From the NCBI GenBank assembly GCA_030407005.1, contig JAUDYN010000004.1, positions 2,046,001 through 2,110,000 of the forward strand: a stretch of DNA of 64,000 nucleotides, given 5' to 3'. Positions within the stretch are counted from its first letter, which is position 1, and every line of letters begins with the position of its first letter. The notes beneath the pieces are model-generated. The model saw nothing but the letters and a program-made list of their open reading frames with translations. It was not told the DNA's origin and made no database searches. Origin of the DNA: Desarmillaria ectypa. Lineage: Eukaryota; Basidiomycota; Agaricomycetes; Agaricales; Physalacriaceae. A program made the translations under genes and the position numbers. Below, in pieces: positions 15,849 to 28,876 of this stretch.

Positions 15849-16310
15849 GCGCGCCGTTCCTGTTTTACTTGTGCAATGTCTGTATGGTCAGCGCCTTCTC
15901 ATGATCATGCGATGTAAATACTTAATGAACATCATAAGGGTATAAATCCAAACTTTAATAAACCAGTATAAACTATCAGCAGACTTGGGAGTCTTTACGC
16001 CATAAGTTCCGACTATCAAGGGGACATGCAGTGAAGGTCACTATGAAAACAGAATGTTCCGGGCTGGCAAGTGAGCGAAGCCGGGGTTATCCCTATGGCG
16101 CTGGGCCTTAGAGAACTGATACCCCGGACTCTCTGCGATGCCTAGATTCACTTTCCGTCATGACGATATACTACCGTTCTCACGTAGACGCCAATTAGAT
16201 CCGCTAATGCCAACATGATGGCACATGCTCCATAGCTGATCACGAACAGCAGCCAAATTACAGAGAACAGCGGTCAGATGATGAAAATGTTGGCCAGGAA
16301 GTCATACAAT
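15849..16310. other. Intergenic: convergent 3' region, RPN11 / bS18m
   Basis: The 3' flanks of two convergent genes. No coding signature or recognisable RNA gene seen. Confidence 0.45.
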
Positions 16311-17001
16311 CTACATAGCACCCGCATAAGTAGAGGGGGTGGCCCCTTGTCCTCGTCTCAAACTGAACGTCGGCATGATACCCATTTTTTTCGATCGTCT
16401 GATAGCCTTCCCTAACCGCCTTTGGCTCTTCCGGGTGAGAGAGGTGACGCTACGTGAGTAAACTTTACCCATCGGAGACATGAAATGATTGAGAACGCCC
16501 GGATGACAAGCATAATCGACGGGATTAAGGTTTAGTTGGTGGAAATAATCGCGTTGACGAGCCTCATCATGAGGGGGGCCAACACGGGGTGGCCTCTTGA
16601 AAGGAGAGAAATGATTCTGACGCGACCTGAGCGTGAATTCATAAGGCCGGATAATCTAAAATGAACGGATAAGTGTCAGGAAAAACAAAGGTCAAGTTGA
16701 TGCATACCGAGGTCGAAGCAAAAGGTCTAACTGAAAGGGTATCTTGGCTTGAGCCACCTTCGATTCGAATTGGTGCTACGTAACTAGTTAGCAGGGCAGA
16801 ACTCTGAAAACGAAGGAGTATACCTGGTGACTCTGCAGCCACGCTGTCGAGGAACTTGGAAGTCTCCTTCATAGCACCAGAGGCATTCTTATTAGCTAGT
16901 GTCCCCGTGCTGAGGGCAGTGGCATTTCTGGCTACAGGGAAGATGGATATCCAGCGAACCCGAAGATTCTGTAAGGGACGGTGGAAGACTGGACGAAACA
17001 T
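16311..17001 (-). CDS. RSM18: Mitochondrial ribosomal protein bS18m (RSM18)
   Basis: A small-subunit protein of the mitochondrial ribosome. The start MFRPVFHRPLQNLRVRWISI is basic and free of acidic residues, as in a mitochondrial presequence. After two short introns (near 16775-16824 and 16657-16708) the protein enters the S18 domain: RPYEFTLRSRQNHFSPFKRP, NPVDYACHPGVLNHFMSPMG, KVYSRSVTSLTRKSQRRLGK and AIRRSKKMGIMPTFSLRRG. The Lys/Arg pattern of the last two segments is the S18 rRNA-binding signature. Stop at 16311-16313. It is divergent from the RIM15-like gene. Confidence 0.85.
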
Positions 17002-17427
17002 GAGGCGTAACGCGTTATGTCACGTTCCTTGCCAAATGTGGCAACCAAGGACCCAAGATACCCTTACTTCGACGTTCATACCTATCAGTCGTACTACTGC
17101 CACCGATAGAGCTGTGGGTCGCTGCCGTCGCGGACAAGATCCTAGGGATAGGGCTGAGATGAAAAACAGCCCTGTGATGGTATAGTTAGGCAGTAAAAGA
17201 CGACTTGATAGTGTCAATTTACTGTATAGAATCGATATAATCAATACGTGACAACCTGTCCCCGTGCTCCTTGCCTCCAGCCATCATCGCAGTCGTTGGC
17301 CACCATCCCTCAGCACCCTTCCGTCCTTTCAATGTCGCCTTGATCTATTCTATCTTCTCATACTTCATCTACTTTATCTCTCTATCTGCTGTCACCGCTC
17401 TCGATTCTCGCCTCGCTTTCCCTTCCA
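17002..17427. promoter_or_regulatory. Divergent promoter, bS18m / RIM15-like kinase
   Basis: 426 bp between two start codons. The side nearest the kinase (about 17270-17425) is pyrimidine-rich, with many tct/ctc words, common upstream of fungal starts. No specific factor site claimed. Confidence 0.45.
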
Positions 17428-20400
17428 ATGTCGGATTCCGGTACATCTCGAAGACAGCCCCCCAGCCCCCTTGTTTTCTCTCCAGAGTCCGTCTTGTCGC
17501 CTCCTACAGCTCCCAGTCTCAATGCCAGCACCAGCAATGGCGCCGGCGGTTCCAACACAGTCTCTATGCCCTTTGTTCGCCGGCATGTGACTCGTCGTCT
17601 CAAGGCTGCCAAAGCGGAGTGCGACAAGGAATTACAGCGAATCACGAATAACATTACCACATTTTTCGAGGAGAGACTTAGAGAGGCGGATCATGAGACG
17701 GACTATAGAGACAGAGATTCTCAGCAAGGAGATTACGACTCTTACTTCCATCCCGCTGATCTTCGTTCTGATTTTCAGACGGATGAATCCAGCTCAGATG
17801 GCGGTTACGAGGCCGAGATGGAGTATGGTGGTCGACATAGCCGTCAACGTGCGTATCCAGCTGAAGATTTCATATCTGCACCTCCGTTGATACGTTCATC
17901 TTCCTTGTCTGGCCTTCCTACAGCTTCCGCCTCTTCAATGAGTCCAGGATCCTTACGGCAGAACATACCTTGGGAGAACAAGCCTCTTAGTTCCTCTGTT
18001 TCTTCAAGCGGGCTTGCATCCAGCCCGGCAAACTCGATGATCATTCTTCCCGACGCTCCTCTAACTCGCAAGGCCACTACTTCCTCAACCGGATCATCGT
18101 CCTGGACAGTTCAATCAGCTCCTTCACGCCGACTGTCTCGCACGATTCATATTCCTGCTCGTCCTACTCGTTCCGGTCAAAGCTCTCGTTCCACATCCCG
18201 TTCTCGTTCTCCTTTACCGAATCTCCAAACGCATACTTCATTTTCTGACTATGGTTCTTCCTCCACCTCCAATAGACGCTCATCACGAATTATTGTTGAT
18301 GACCCAGTTGATCCAATCATGACCGCGCTGTATGAAATAATTGCGGTCGCGACCGATGTTACCGAAATGTCCATTGCACAGCTTACGGCACAACCAAAGG
18401 CCTGTGAAAGCCTCGTGCAGAGGGTTCAAAACATTGGAAAGGCATGGGATGACCATCCTGATTGGCATGGTAGAAATTGGTATGTACAGGTCTTGCTCGC
18501 TATCGCTGGGCTTAGTCGGGTCGTGGAATGGTGGGAGGCTGAAAAGCAGTTTTGGAACTTTGATGATGACGACGAATTGGACGAGCCACTGACGTTCGTG
18601 ATGAAGCCAGTCGACGACTATCCCCCTGCACCAACACCAACTGTCAAACGAGATATGGAGTTGGAGGGTTTCAAGCTCAACCCTGAGGGTGAAAGCAAAC
18701 TTCGATCATCGAGGCCTGCCAGTCAAATTCGGAGATCTAGAGACGAGCAGACCAAGGACTTGGCGTTTTTTGGTCCACACGAGGCGGCCGACACGCATTC
18801 TCGAACCCCTTCGAAGGTCCAAGAAAACACAGAATCTGCGAGGGTTTTGGCGACAGAGAGGCTGCGTTTACAGGCAGAGACAGCACAAAACCAAAACATA
18901 GTTATAGAGCTAAGTCTGGATGGTGATCACTTCATCTGGATCAATTATGCGTGGAGTATCGTTGTCGGGTAAGTAGTGTTGAATTCGGTTAAATGTTATA
19001 TGGAGAAGAGTCTTATTCTGTTTTCTTAGCACTGATCCAGAGAGCTTAATTGGAACTCGCATCTCGGTCTTGATACATCCTGCGGATGCCTATGTTTTCT
19101 CAACAGCCACCCAACGTCTCCTCGAAGATGATTCCCACACAGTTGAAGCACAGTTCCGCCTTCGAGTTGATCGTGACGATGATAGGGTCCCCCCCAATAG
19201 CCAAACACTGTACCAGAAAATGGAAGGGAAAGGGATGCTTATGGTTGACCGCGATATTGGCGAGCCCTCTTACACGATGTGGGTTGTCAAACCTATCGCT
19301 CTCCCTCGATATGAGCATGATTCTCCGGCTATCACCCTTATTGCAGCAGGAGATATAGAGTTTGATGACTTGCAATCGACACCAGACCTAGAGACGGCAC
19401 CACCTCAGGAAGCTGAATCGAATGCCAACGATCTCGAAAGTCCATTTCCTTTCAGCCAACCTATCTGCACAGATCCCATTCTTTGCCGCATTTGCGAATG
19501 CCAGATTCCCCAGTGGTATTTCGAGAAACACAGCGAGACATGTGCAGAGACTCACCGACTAGAAGCCGAGATTTCGGAGTGCAACGAGTCAATTGCAGAG
19601 CTCAGAAACACTATCAGAGATCTAGGTGCGACCTTTGACCGTGACTCACCTTCGTCCACTCCTTATTATCGAGGGAAAGCCGTCTTCTCTCCCTCGACGT
19701 CTCCCCTTATATCGTCCTTACCGCTCTTTCGTGCCAGTAAGCTGCAGAAGTTGGGCGTAAAAAAGATGCAGAGGAGGTTGTTGGACCAGCTGGAGGACAT
19801 TTTACAGGTGGCTTCTGAGGTTTCTATGCCGTCTCTTAAGGAAGAGGAAGCTAAGGAGCCGATAGAACGGCAACGATTATTGTCGCCGGGATCGGAGCGG
19901 AAGATGTTGCAGGTCAAGAACTGGTCCAAACCTATGATCGAAGACAATGCCTTGGGCATGTTGGTCCAGGATGCTGAGAGAGTTATGAGACAAAAGATTG
20001 ATAACGTCGTGAGGATGCAGAACATTATACGATATGCGGAAAAGGTCTGGCACGAAGCGGAGGAGAAGGTTGGAGCTTATATGGCATCATGCGAGAGTGA
20101 CAGTAGTGGGAGTGGTGACGGAAGTTCTACCAGCGATGGTGAAGGCGAAGATGAGGACCACTTGGAGGACCAAGTGCGTGAACTTGTAATATCCACTCGC
20201 GGTGGACAGCGAGAGGCAGAAGACGATCACTCGAGCACAACGTCAGAGTACGCATTCCTCGGTGGAGACAATTACCATTCATCCCCGGATCCTACGCCCA
20301 TGGCATCCACGTCACCTATCCCTCTAGTGACTCCCCCTGAAAGCCGGCCTGGCTCAGTGCCTATGCCGCCACCCCTCCCTCCTCGTCAGACTTTACACAC

Positions 20401-23343
20401 GCGATCTTCTACGCCTTCTTCCATATCTTCCCCTTTGGCTTTAGCTGCCCCCATTGTCGCACAATCCCTAGAAGACTCGGTGCCCACCATGGAGCTCGAT
20501 CCCGGCCCTCTTACAATTCAAACACGGAAGTCTTCTCAGAGCCTGTTGGAGCCTCGTCTTGTTATTACCCCGCCCGCATCACCTCAAGTCACTGCCAAAG
20601 ATGGTCTTGGCCGTGAACGCTCCATGAAGCGTGGCCATCGCCGTCATTCTACTGTAAATCATTCATCCAGTTCTTCGGGTCCGATGTCTCCTCGACAGCC
20701 ATCAATTGCCCCTCTATCTAGGACTTCCCCGGCATCCATAAAGGACTTTGATATCATCAAGCCTATCAGTAAAGGTGCATTTGGCTCCGTATTTTTGGCT
20801 AAGAAGAAAGTCACAGGTGACTACTATGCGATCAAAGTGCTCAAGAAGGCGGACATGATTGCAAAGAATCAAATTACGAATGTGAAAGCTGAAAGGATGA
20901 TTCTTATGAAACAAGCAGAATCACCTTTCGTCGCCAAGTTATACTTCACGTTCCAGAGCAAAGATAATCTGTATCTTGTCATGGAGTACCTGAATGGTGG
21001 TGACTGTGCTGCATTGATCAAGTCACTAGGATCTCTTCCGGAGGAATGGACAAAAAACTACATCGCCGAAGTCGTTTTGGGACTAGAGTATCTACATCAA
21101 CGCGGTGTCGTGCATCGGTATGAATCTGGTCATTCTCTTTGGAAATTGTTATTGATTTGCGCCTGGCTGTGTAGTGACCTGAAGCCTGATAACTTGCTCA
21201 TTGATCAACACGGTCATCTGAAACTGACTGACTTTGGCTTGAGCAGGATCGGTCTTCTTGGCCGACAAACCCGCGAGAGTCAACCCGATCGTCCGTATAC
21301 GAGATACAACTCTCGTTCCCGTCCGCCTTCCATGGACTCTGCATACCTGTCATCTCCATTAGTATACGCCGAACCCGGAGGTTCGTATTTTACGCAGCGG
21401 GCCCAATCGATTTCCCGTGTAGGAACCTCGCCTTATCTGCCTCCCACAGATGATGTCAGCGAATCAAGCGGATCGGAATCTCTCAGTGGATTCTTCCCTC
21501 GTCGCAGCGTGAAGAGCGACAGCCCCTTGCAATCCTTCGCGACTGAACTCACAACCGACCTGCGTTCGCATTCTAATTCCAACTCGACAGGCGGAACACC
21601 TCCAGGGGAACAGAAATTCGTTGGTACGCCAGACTACCTTGCCCCCGAGACAATTCTAGGTTTGCGCGTTGACGACGCAGCGGTCGATTGGGTGCGCCTG
21701 CTCATTTATATTTAGAAATATCTTGCTGACAACCTCGTAGTGGGCTCTCGGAGTTATCACGTATGAATTTTTATACGGTATTCCTCCATTTCATGCAGAG
21801 ACGCCCGAAAAAGTGTTTGAGAACATTCTTTCTGGGCACATCGAGTGGCATGAGGAGTACGTGGACTTCTCTGAAGAAGCTCACGACTTTATGGCCCGGT
21901 TGATGATCCTAGATCCCTCTGTCCGTCTCGGTGCGCAAGGCGCCGATGATGTTAAGGCCCACCCATTCTTCGAAGGCATCATCTGGGACAAGGTAACGAC
22001 AACTGAAGCGGCGTTCATTCCTCAGGTTACCGATCCTGAGTCGACGGATTACTTTGACCCTCGTGGCGCCATCCCTCAGCTATTCCATGATGACGACCAG
22101 GTTGCTCTTGCTGGCCAGTCTGCCTTAAATAGCCCAGTCGTCGATCCTACAATGCCCCCTCCCCCTGTTCCCATTCCTGTGGGCAATCGTGATCCCGTTC
22201 CCTCATCCGCGAGCGATGACTTTGGGTCTTTCAGCTTCAAGAATCTACCCATCCTCAAACAAGCTAACGACGATGTTATACGGAAACTCAAGACTGATCA
22301 AATGGCTCCTCTTGCACATGCGGTTTCGGAAACCTCAGGCCTTCATAACCGGCGGCGTAGCGTTTCTCATAGAATTAAGAAACCGCCAAGCGTCGTGACG
22401 ACGATGGATCCCAAGGCGACAGTGACCAATCCACCATCTCCTGCTACCTCGACTTCGTCCATAGCATCTTCACCTTCTCGATCTTCCCTGCCAACGTCTG
22501 CGCCCGCGAGCGCGGGCCATGCTCGCAAACCGTCTGAGTATGGACCGGTCGACCGCTTCAAACTGAACCATATGGATGGCCTTGATCGACGAAATTCTAT
22601 GCCTAGCAGGTTACGCACCGCATCGGTTTCCAGCGGGGGTGATGGTTCGGGATCCGAAACTTGGAATTCTTCGATCGGACACGGATCAGGGGGCACGCCT
22701 TCATCATCGGTTCACTCTATTGACTTGCGTAAGGGTCCTGATCCCAGCGACCGTGCAGTGACATGTTTACTTGCCGAAGACAACCCCATCACAGCCAAAA
22801 TTATTGAGACGATTCTGATTCGGTTAGGTTGCCGTTGTGTTGTGGTTGCTGATGGTTCCGAAGCTATCAGCGTCGCAATGGGTGATATCAGTACGTGTAC
22901 ACAATCACAGTTGCAAGGCTGACTAACCAGCGGTACGGCAGAGTTTGACTGCATTCTAATGGACCTGCACATGCCAGTTTGTAAGCGACATTGGTAATTA
23001 ACGGACGCCTCTTTAAATACTTATATTTTGCCATAGTGGATGGAGAAGGTGCTGCGCGGTATATCAGAAGTACCAACAGCAAAAATACCAGCACGCCGAT
23101 TATTGCTGTTAGCGCCTACAGTGGTTCGGACCCGAGTGATGCTACGCATAACCTGTTCTCTGCTTTCTTGTCAAAACCATTGCAAAAGGCTGATTTATTG
23201 TGTATGAAATCGAGCCTTTATATGATAATCTATCACTAACGATATACGACCTAGCCGTCATGCGCCAACTGGGCTTCAAAACGACCACCATTCCCGGCGG
23301 ACCTGGTGCGACAAAAGTCACCGCATCTCACATAATTTCATGA
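17428..23343 (+). CDS. RIM15: RIM15-like AGC protein kinase with response-regulator domain
   Basis: Homologue of yeast Rim15 / fission yeast Cek1, which act downstream of nutrient pathways to control entry into quiescence and stress responses. About 1,850 residues. Order: Ser-rich N-terminus; helical domain near residues 290-380; PAS-like region after the intron at 18970-19029; a Cys/His zinc finger ([20 protein letters not shown]) near 660; an acidic/Ser-rich linker; then the kinase from about 1085 ([39 protein letters not shown] rebuilt across an intron at 21119-21175, [15 protein letters not shown]). A long insert sits between DFG and the activation segment ([15 protein letters not shown]), as in this family. 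The C-terminus is a receiver domain: [15 protein letters not shown], phospho-acceptor Asp in [22 protein letters not shown]. Stop at 23341. Confidence 0.93.
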
Positions 23344-24001
23344 AGTAGTCCACGTTCCTTTTCGTTGCCTCTGTTTGTCCTCTGCGTTTTCGTCTCACAG
23401 CCATGCCCAATCATTTTTTTTTCTTATACAAGTCGCAAGCATTTTCATTACTTCATACTATCCCAGCATTCTTCTCGTCGTCCTGCATTGTACGCTATTT
23501 AGATCCCATATCATGTGCTAACAACCTCTGTAAGCTCTGCTTGTTCTTTTATTGATGAATTGACATATGTTTGGTGGAAACTACGATGCGTTTTGGTGAT
23601 CGACGTTTAGTGCCTCCTCACGTTTGGACCGCAGCGATTCATTGTTGTCACTGCCTTCGCACTCCTCGCATGGTCGTCAGCGGTTTCTGATACCCATCAC
23701 CCTGGTGAGCCCACTTGGCAGTACTGGTATGTACATGTACTGGTAAGGTACAGAAAATATATATTTTCGACTAAAAATGTATTACATATACATGATATGA
23801 TATATGCGGAATGTACAACTTCACATTAAGCGCTCACGACGTACCGTCTTCAACCACGACCACGACGAACTACAATCACAACAGTCACGACTTGTCCAAC
23901 CGTTTCATTCAGACGTTAGACTTTGCGAGACTTACACTACTGATTGAGCGCTTGACGACATTGAACTGGAGCATAGCCTTCTCTTTCAAGGCTTCAGCGA
24001 G
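23344..24001. other. Intergenic: RIM15-like 3' flank and promoter of next gene
   Basis: It holds T-rich 3' flank and, near 23725-23810, several short palindromic AT words (gtacatgtac, atatat, tacatatacatgatatgatat). No gene seen. These may be promoter elements of the downstream gene. Confidence 0.4.
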
Positions 24002-26320
24002 ATGTACTCTTATAACAATCCTTCTGGTGCGTTTCCCTCTCGGACTTTGCAATACTTTTCGTGTTTCTAATGCTGGCCTGTTCAGCGTCGTGGCAGAATG
24101 CGTCGCATCCATCAGAACCTCCAAATCACGATATCAGAGATTCCAGGCGGCATAGAGCCTCTACAGCACCCACCTATAACCCTTATGCCCAGCCGCCGCC
24201 GCATTCAATGCCGCACCCGAGAGTGCTGACGCCAGGCCATATACCGCCTACCATCCATTATCCTAGTCTTTACTTTGGGAATGGTCCGATAATGACGACT
24301 CCCGGGTCGTATCTTACTGGACGCCCTTCCTTCCCTCATCCTGAGATAGCCGACTATCAGCGTTCGCAGCCATGGCCTTACAGTGCTGATAGCTACTTTC
24401 CTCCCTCCAAACCACCTGTACCACCCCCGGCCCCCGAACTAATACCCCGGCTTCCATCTCCGTCACGTCCCAGGGACGTATTGCCAATTCCTGAAGAATC
24501 AACACCTATTTCGCCATCATCGTTAAGTGCTAAAGAGTTAGCAGCAGCGCTACAAATCTCTAAATCTGAATCTACGAAGCAGGCACAGTTGCTCGAGAAG
24601 CTATCAAATCAAGAAGAGGAGGATCTTGCTCGTGCACTTGAAGAATCCCTTCAACCAGCTTCATTGAACTCATACACATCTGGCAGTCCGCACTTCTATA
24701 ATTCAGAGGCAGGACCATCTACGGATACTGGTCAATGGCCAAGTACATCCGTGTCAGCTTCAGGACCCTCGGCTTCCTCCCGACCACTTGCGTCAAACAT
24801 AGATGACGATGAAGCTTTTGCACGCAGACTCGCTGCCGAAGACGAGGCAGGTACGTCAGAATCGAGCATAGCAGATGATGAGGCACTTGCGAGACGACTC
24901 GCCGCCGAGGAGGAGGAAGAGGAGCAGCGGTATAGACAGCAGGAACTTGAACAATCCTCTCAGATTCATGGTAATATGCCGAGTACGGGAGGACTTACTG
25001 AGCAGTCTGACAGTATAGCGAGAACACCAGACGAAGGATTAGCGCGAAGACTTGCAGCTGAAGAGGAGATGGAAAAGTCCAGGGCTATCGACGCTGGTCC
25101 AGCGTCTGCTGTTGCCCCTCCGCCCGCTTATAACGCCCTCCCCTCACCACTGTCTCCGAATCAGACGGCCAAAGGATCAGACGCGGGTCTGACGGTAGAT
25201 CCCCAATTGTATCGCAGCAACTCATCGGGCTCTGCAGCGTCGTACGCCTCTTCCGAAAGTCAATCCAACCCCCCAACGCAGACATCCTGTCGTTCCAGCG
25301 CTGAAATATCTTCACACAGCGATACAAACTCTGTATCTCCAGGTATATCTGCGGTGTCATCCGTGTCTCTGCCTACTCTCTCTAAAGCCAGTGAAAATGA
25401 GCAAGCAGTGGTCAATGTAAACCAATTTGTGGATACAGAATTACTGCACGGTGTTTGTAAGCCAGTTCGTAACTCTGCTAATAATACATCGCTCATGTTC
25501 ATGTTGTTGCAGCAATTGGTTTCTCTCCTCCTGTTATCACATCCGTAATGCAGCAAATGCCCACAGTAATGCCAAATATAATATCGCTTCCTTACGGCCG
25601 ACGTCCTCCCCTGCATTTCCAAGCTCCGAATTGGCGCCATCTTCTTAAGTTGATGGCTAGGTTATCGGGTACAAGGATCGAGCCTACAATAGAGGCTGTA
25701 GCTGTGGTGAAAACAGATTTGTTTCTTCGAACTGTCATTCAATTCATCAGGGTAAGATCTTTGTGCCTTGACTCCCTCGAGGCTAATTCTTCAATTTCGT
25801 ACAGCCTCATCCTGCCTCTGAAGATTGGAGAACGATCATTTGGTTCACTATTGACCATCCTGTTCCCGCATCGCTGCCTGGTGCTCGAAAATACATTAAC
25901 GGTGATGTTGATGTTCTCCCGTGGTCATACACACTATCTTCACTGCCCGCTCTCCTAAAAGACAATGCCGATTCCCAGATATCACAAGTATATACCATCC
26001 CTTCAACCGAGGCGGTGCCGTATCCGAAGCTGCCTATCTCATTTCCCAACATGGCGTTGTACCTTCAAGCTGCTTTGGATGAGTCCCGTCGGTACACCAA
26101 CGATGGCTCGAGCGGCATGCGGAAGTTATCGCGAATGATGGATAGGTGTTATCCTACACTGGAGAGTATTGACCTAGCGGAGAGTTCTGAGAGAAGTGGG
26201 ATGGGTCGAGTCTTCAGAAAGGTGATGGGTCGGGGAAACAAGAATAACAAGCAAGGAAGAGGTGGCAATATGGACACATTTGAGCTTGTGACACCATTTG
26301 TTCCGGAAGAGTGGGGGTAA
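24002..26320 (+). CDS. Fungal protein with UIM-like LARRLAAE repeats
   Basis: Exon 1 (24002-24026, MYSYNNPS) splices to ASWQNASHPSEPP. After a Pro-rich segment, an Ala-rich helix (SAKELAAALQISKSES) precedes EEEDLARALEESLQPAS, a good match to a ubiquitin-interacting motif (acidic run, Leu-Ala-x-Ala-Leu-x-x-Ser). Three related repeats follow: DEAFARRLAAEDE, DEALARRLAAEEE and DEGLARRLAAEEE, with Arg-Arg where classical UIMs have other residues. After a Ser-rich linker the C-terminal part is folded and unknown (RTVIQFIRPHPASEDWRTII, PYPKLPISFPNMALYLQAAL, FELVTPFVPEEWG). Introns at 25457-25512 and 25752-25804. Ubiquitin binding is an inference from the motifs; the C-terminal domain I do not recognise. 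Confidence 0.72.
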
Positions 26321-26462
26321 ATGTACTCTATACTTTATGTACTATCCAGCTTTTCATGGATCAGCTCAAATTGAATTCTAGAGAAGGAAACTAAGTTCGG
26401 ACGTCTCGGGCCGGAGGTCTCAGTCACGGTACGTCACGTCACACACCACCCTCCTTGCTACG

Positions 26463-27499
26463 ATGTCCGTGGCTCCCTCCGCCCCAACTTCATCATTTTC
26501 GCTGCAGCCGCTAGCACCATTAAGTGTCGAACAAGAAGGTCCTTTCAATAAATCTCATCATATATGATGCTCACTCTATCTTAGACCAAATCATCCTTGC
26601 CCGTATAACCAATGATGAACGGTACCTGCGTCGCGTTATCAAGAAATTTCACAACTATACCTCTATAGCGCAGGGCTCTAGTGCAGAGTCTAAGCAAGAT
26701 GCGAAAGAGGCCTTTATAGTCGAGCTATCGACATTTCGACTGGCATTGAAAAAGAGCGCCATGGTCTGTGAAGCGGAGGCACGGCAAGTGGAGGAGTACC
26801 AGCGCGAGAAGCTCAGAATAGGTTGTTGGATTTACCTTAAATCTCTATTCTTCATCTGATATCTGTACAGACGATGAACACGGGAAGTTACGAGGCCAGA
26901 TCGAGCAGTTGAAAACGTCACTGGAGCATGCGCAGATGCTGCGACGGCGCAAGATGGAGTACGACTTTGTTACGGAAAAGATTAACACGCTTCCTAGCCG
27001 GGAGGAGCTGAATCAGTGCGTGTATGCTACCATGTTTGTCTACACTCTAACTCAGTATAATTCCAGGATGATTCAAGCGCTTGAAAACGACATGATGGCA
27101 ATACGCTCTGAACATGACACACAGAATCGGACCATTCAATCACAGAAAAGTGCATTGGACACCATCATATCAGACTTAGGGGCCCTTCGTTCACTGGGAA
27201 AAGATACCGCGGATATCCCGGCTTCCCTGCTAGGTAGTCCAAGACAGACGCCTGCCCTTGACGGTAGTGGCATTGAAGATGTGGCAGAGACACGCACCAC
27301 TACACCAATAATGAAGATGGAGGACAGCGAAAAGGAGGAGGGAGAAGCGGACAAAGTCGTCTCTCAAGACATCGAGATGGGCGAGGTCGAAGAGGAGGAC
27401 AAAAATACGAAAAATAAGAAGAAGACCAGAGAAGACATGGAAGAGGGTGAGGCTACGGATGCCAGTAGCGAATTATCCGACCCTCCAGATGATGACTAA
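26463..27499 (+). CDS. THOC7: THO complex subunit 7 (THOC7/Mft1-like)
   Basis: Subunit of the THO part of TREX, which couples transcription to mRNP assembly and export. Start MSVAPSAPTSSFSLQPLAPL; the first intron (26553-26584) joins VEQE to DQIILARITNDERYLRRVIK. The family pattern follows: a small helical N-terminus, then a long coiled coil (LRGQIEQLKTSLEHAQMLRR, KMEYDFVTEKINTLPSREEL). The Arg-Arg-x-Met-Glu-Tyr-Asp segment is the best-conserved part of THOC7. The C-terminus is strongly acidic (EEGEADKVV, GEVEEEDKN). Three introns of about 50 nt. The stop is only 8 bp from the stop of the convergent tRNase Z. Confidence 0.82.
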
Positions 27500-27507
27500 C
27501 GGCAAAT

Positions 27508-28876
27508 CTACGTTTTATTTTCTTTGTTATCTGAATGACGGACATCGACACTCATCAAGTCACGTGCGCAGGTTACCACATCACCGTATTCATCCTGCGC
27601 CAGCTGAGCAATAGCATTCATGATCTTTTTCGCCTCCTCGTCAACGTCATCATTGCCTGCATATCTCGAAGAGAAATGATTTAAAACTAGACGTCGGGCT
27701 GCGATCTTTTTCGCAAATCTTCCTGCCATCTGTGGCGTCGAGTGGCCCCTTGATATTGCTCGTGCTTCGACCGTCTCATACGTGTCCGTGTCCTTTGTGT
27801 CCTCGTCGATGCAGGGTAAATGAGCATTGGTCGCTTCATGGATCAGCAGGTCTGCTTCTCTGGCGATTCCAGCGATCTGAGACGGGTCGTACGTATCCCC
27901 GAGTATGACAATTTTGCGTCCATCTTTTGGCGGGGGACCGTGAAGGATGGTCCCATCAGAGAGCTGCACAGATTGGCCTAGCTGTAGCTGCCTCATGACG
28001 GACATTGACGTATTCGTTCTCTTTAAATCCGGGATGTACTTTTGAGGGACCACCTTTCCTGGGACCTTGGCTTCGGTAACGACGTAGCCCACGCAAGGGG
28101 CCGAGTGCAAGATGGGTGCAGCTGAGACTGAGAGGACGGAGTCCGAGTAGATATTCGACCAGACCCCGTTAGTCTGTTGGATATCCCGACCGGCAGGAGA
28201 CTCTGACGCAAGAGAGGGTATTGAGGTGAAGTCTCCTACTGGATCCGAGGGAATACGGAGCTCGTGGACAACATATGGTCTGCCTAGGAGCGAGTGCGTA
28301 TATGCAAGGCCGTTGCGAACGTAGGCCCGGGTGCCCAAAGGTCCATATATCTCCAATGGCTAGTAGGGAATAGTTTAATAAGAGAATAGTAGGGAAAGCA
28401 CCAAGGCTTACTGGCTGCCGCATGTCCAGCTGCGTCCTTGGATCGTCTGCACCTTCAATCTGTCCACCAGCACCATTTAGACACGATGCTAGCAGAGGTA
28501 GCAAGCCAAAGATATGATCGCCTTGAGATCTTATGAGTGAAGGATCGACCAAAGTGAGGAAGTACTGACCGTGAGTATGTGTGATGAAGATTTTTTCAAT
28601 CTTGCCCATCTTGATGGTGCTCCGCTGCAGCTGATGCTGGGTAGCTTCTCCACAGTCGAACAGCCAGACATCGGAGCCTAGTCGTAAAGCAAGAGCTGAA
28701 TGATTCCTTGTTGAAGATGGCTGGGCAGATGCGGTACCGAGAAAAGTGACGGTGATTGGACTATGATGGATTGGGAGCCTAGTAGTAGATGCCATGTTGT
28801 GAACGCGACGCTGGAAAGGAGTAGTAGGACGGATCCATGGTCCGAGTCGGTACCACCACGTGAAGGTCTGAGTCAT
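27508..28876 (-). CDS. tRNase Z, short form (3' tRNA-processing endoribonuclease)
   Basis: Metallo-beta-lactamase fold nuclease that removes the 3' trailer of tRNA precursors. Motifs: [31 protein letters not shown], the metal site [14 protein letters not shown] (joined over an intron at about 28511-28571), [44 protein letters not shown] with its His ligand, and LNHFSSRY. A second intron lies near 28361-28411. About 390 residues, single-domain ELAC1-type length. Three in-frame Met codons could start it: 28984, 28876 and 28795. I chose 28876 because the 27 residues after it ([20 protein letters not shown]...) are Arg-rich and lack acids, like a mitochondrial presequence; the Met at 28795 would give a nuclear/cytosolic form. 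Confidence 0.9.

Noticed and set aside
17020..17244. Minus ORF with a hydrophobic start upstream of bS18m
   Set aside because: It lies in the divergent promoter; the bS18m start at 17001 is a better mitochondrial N-terminus and the ORF does not join it in frame.
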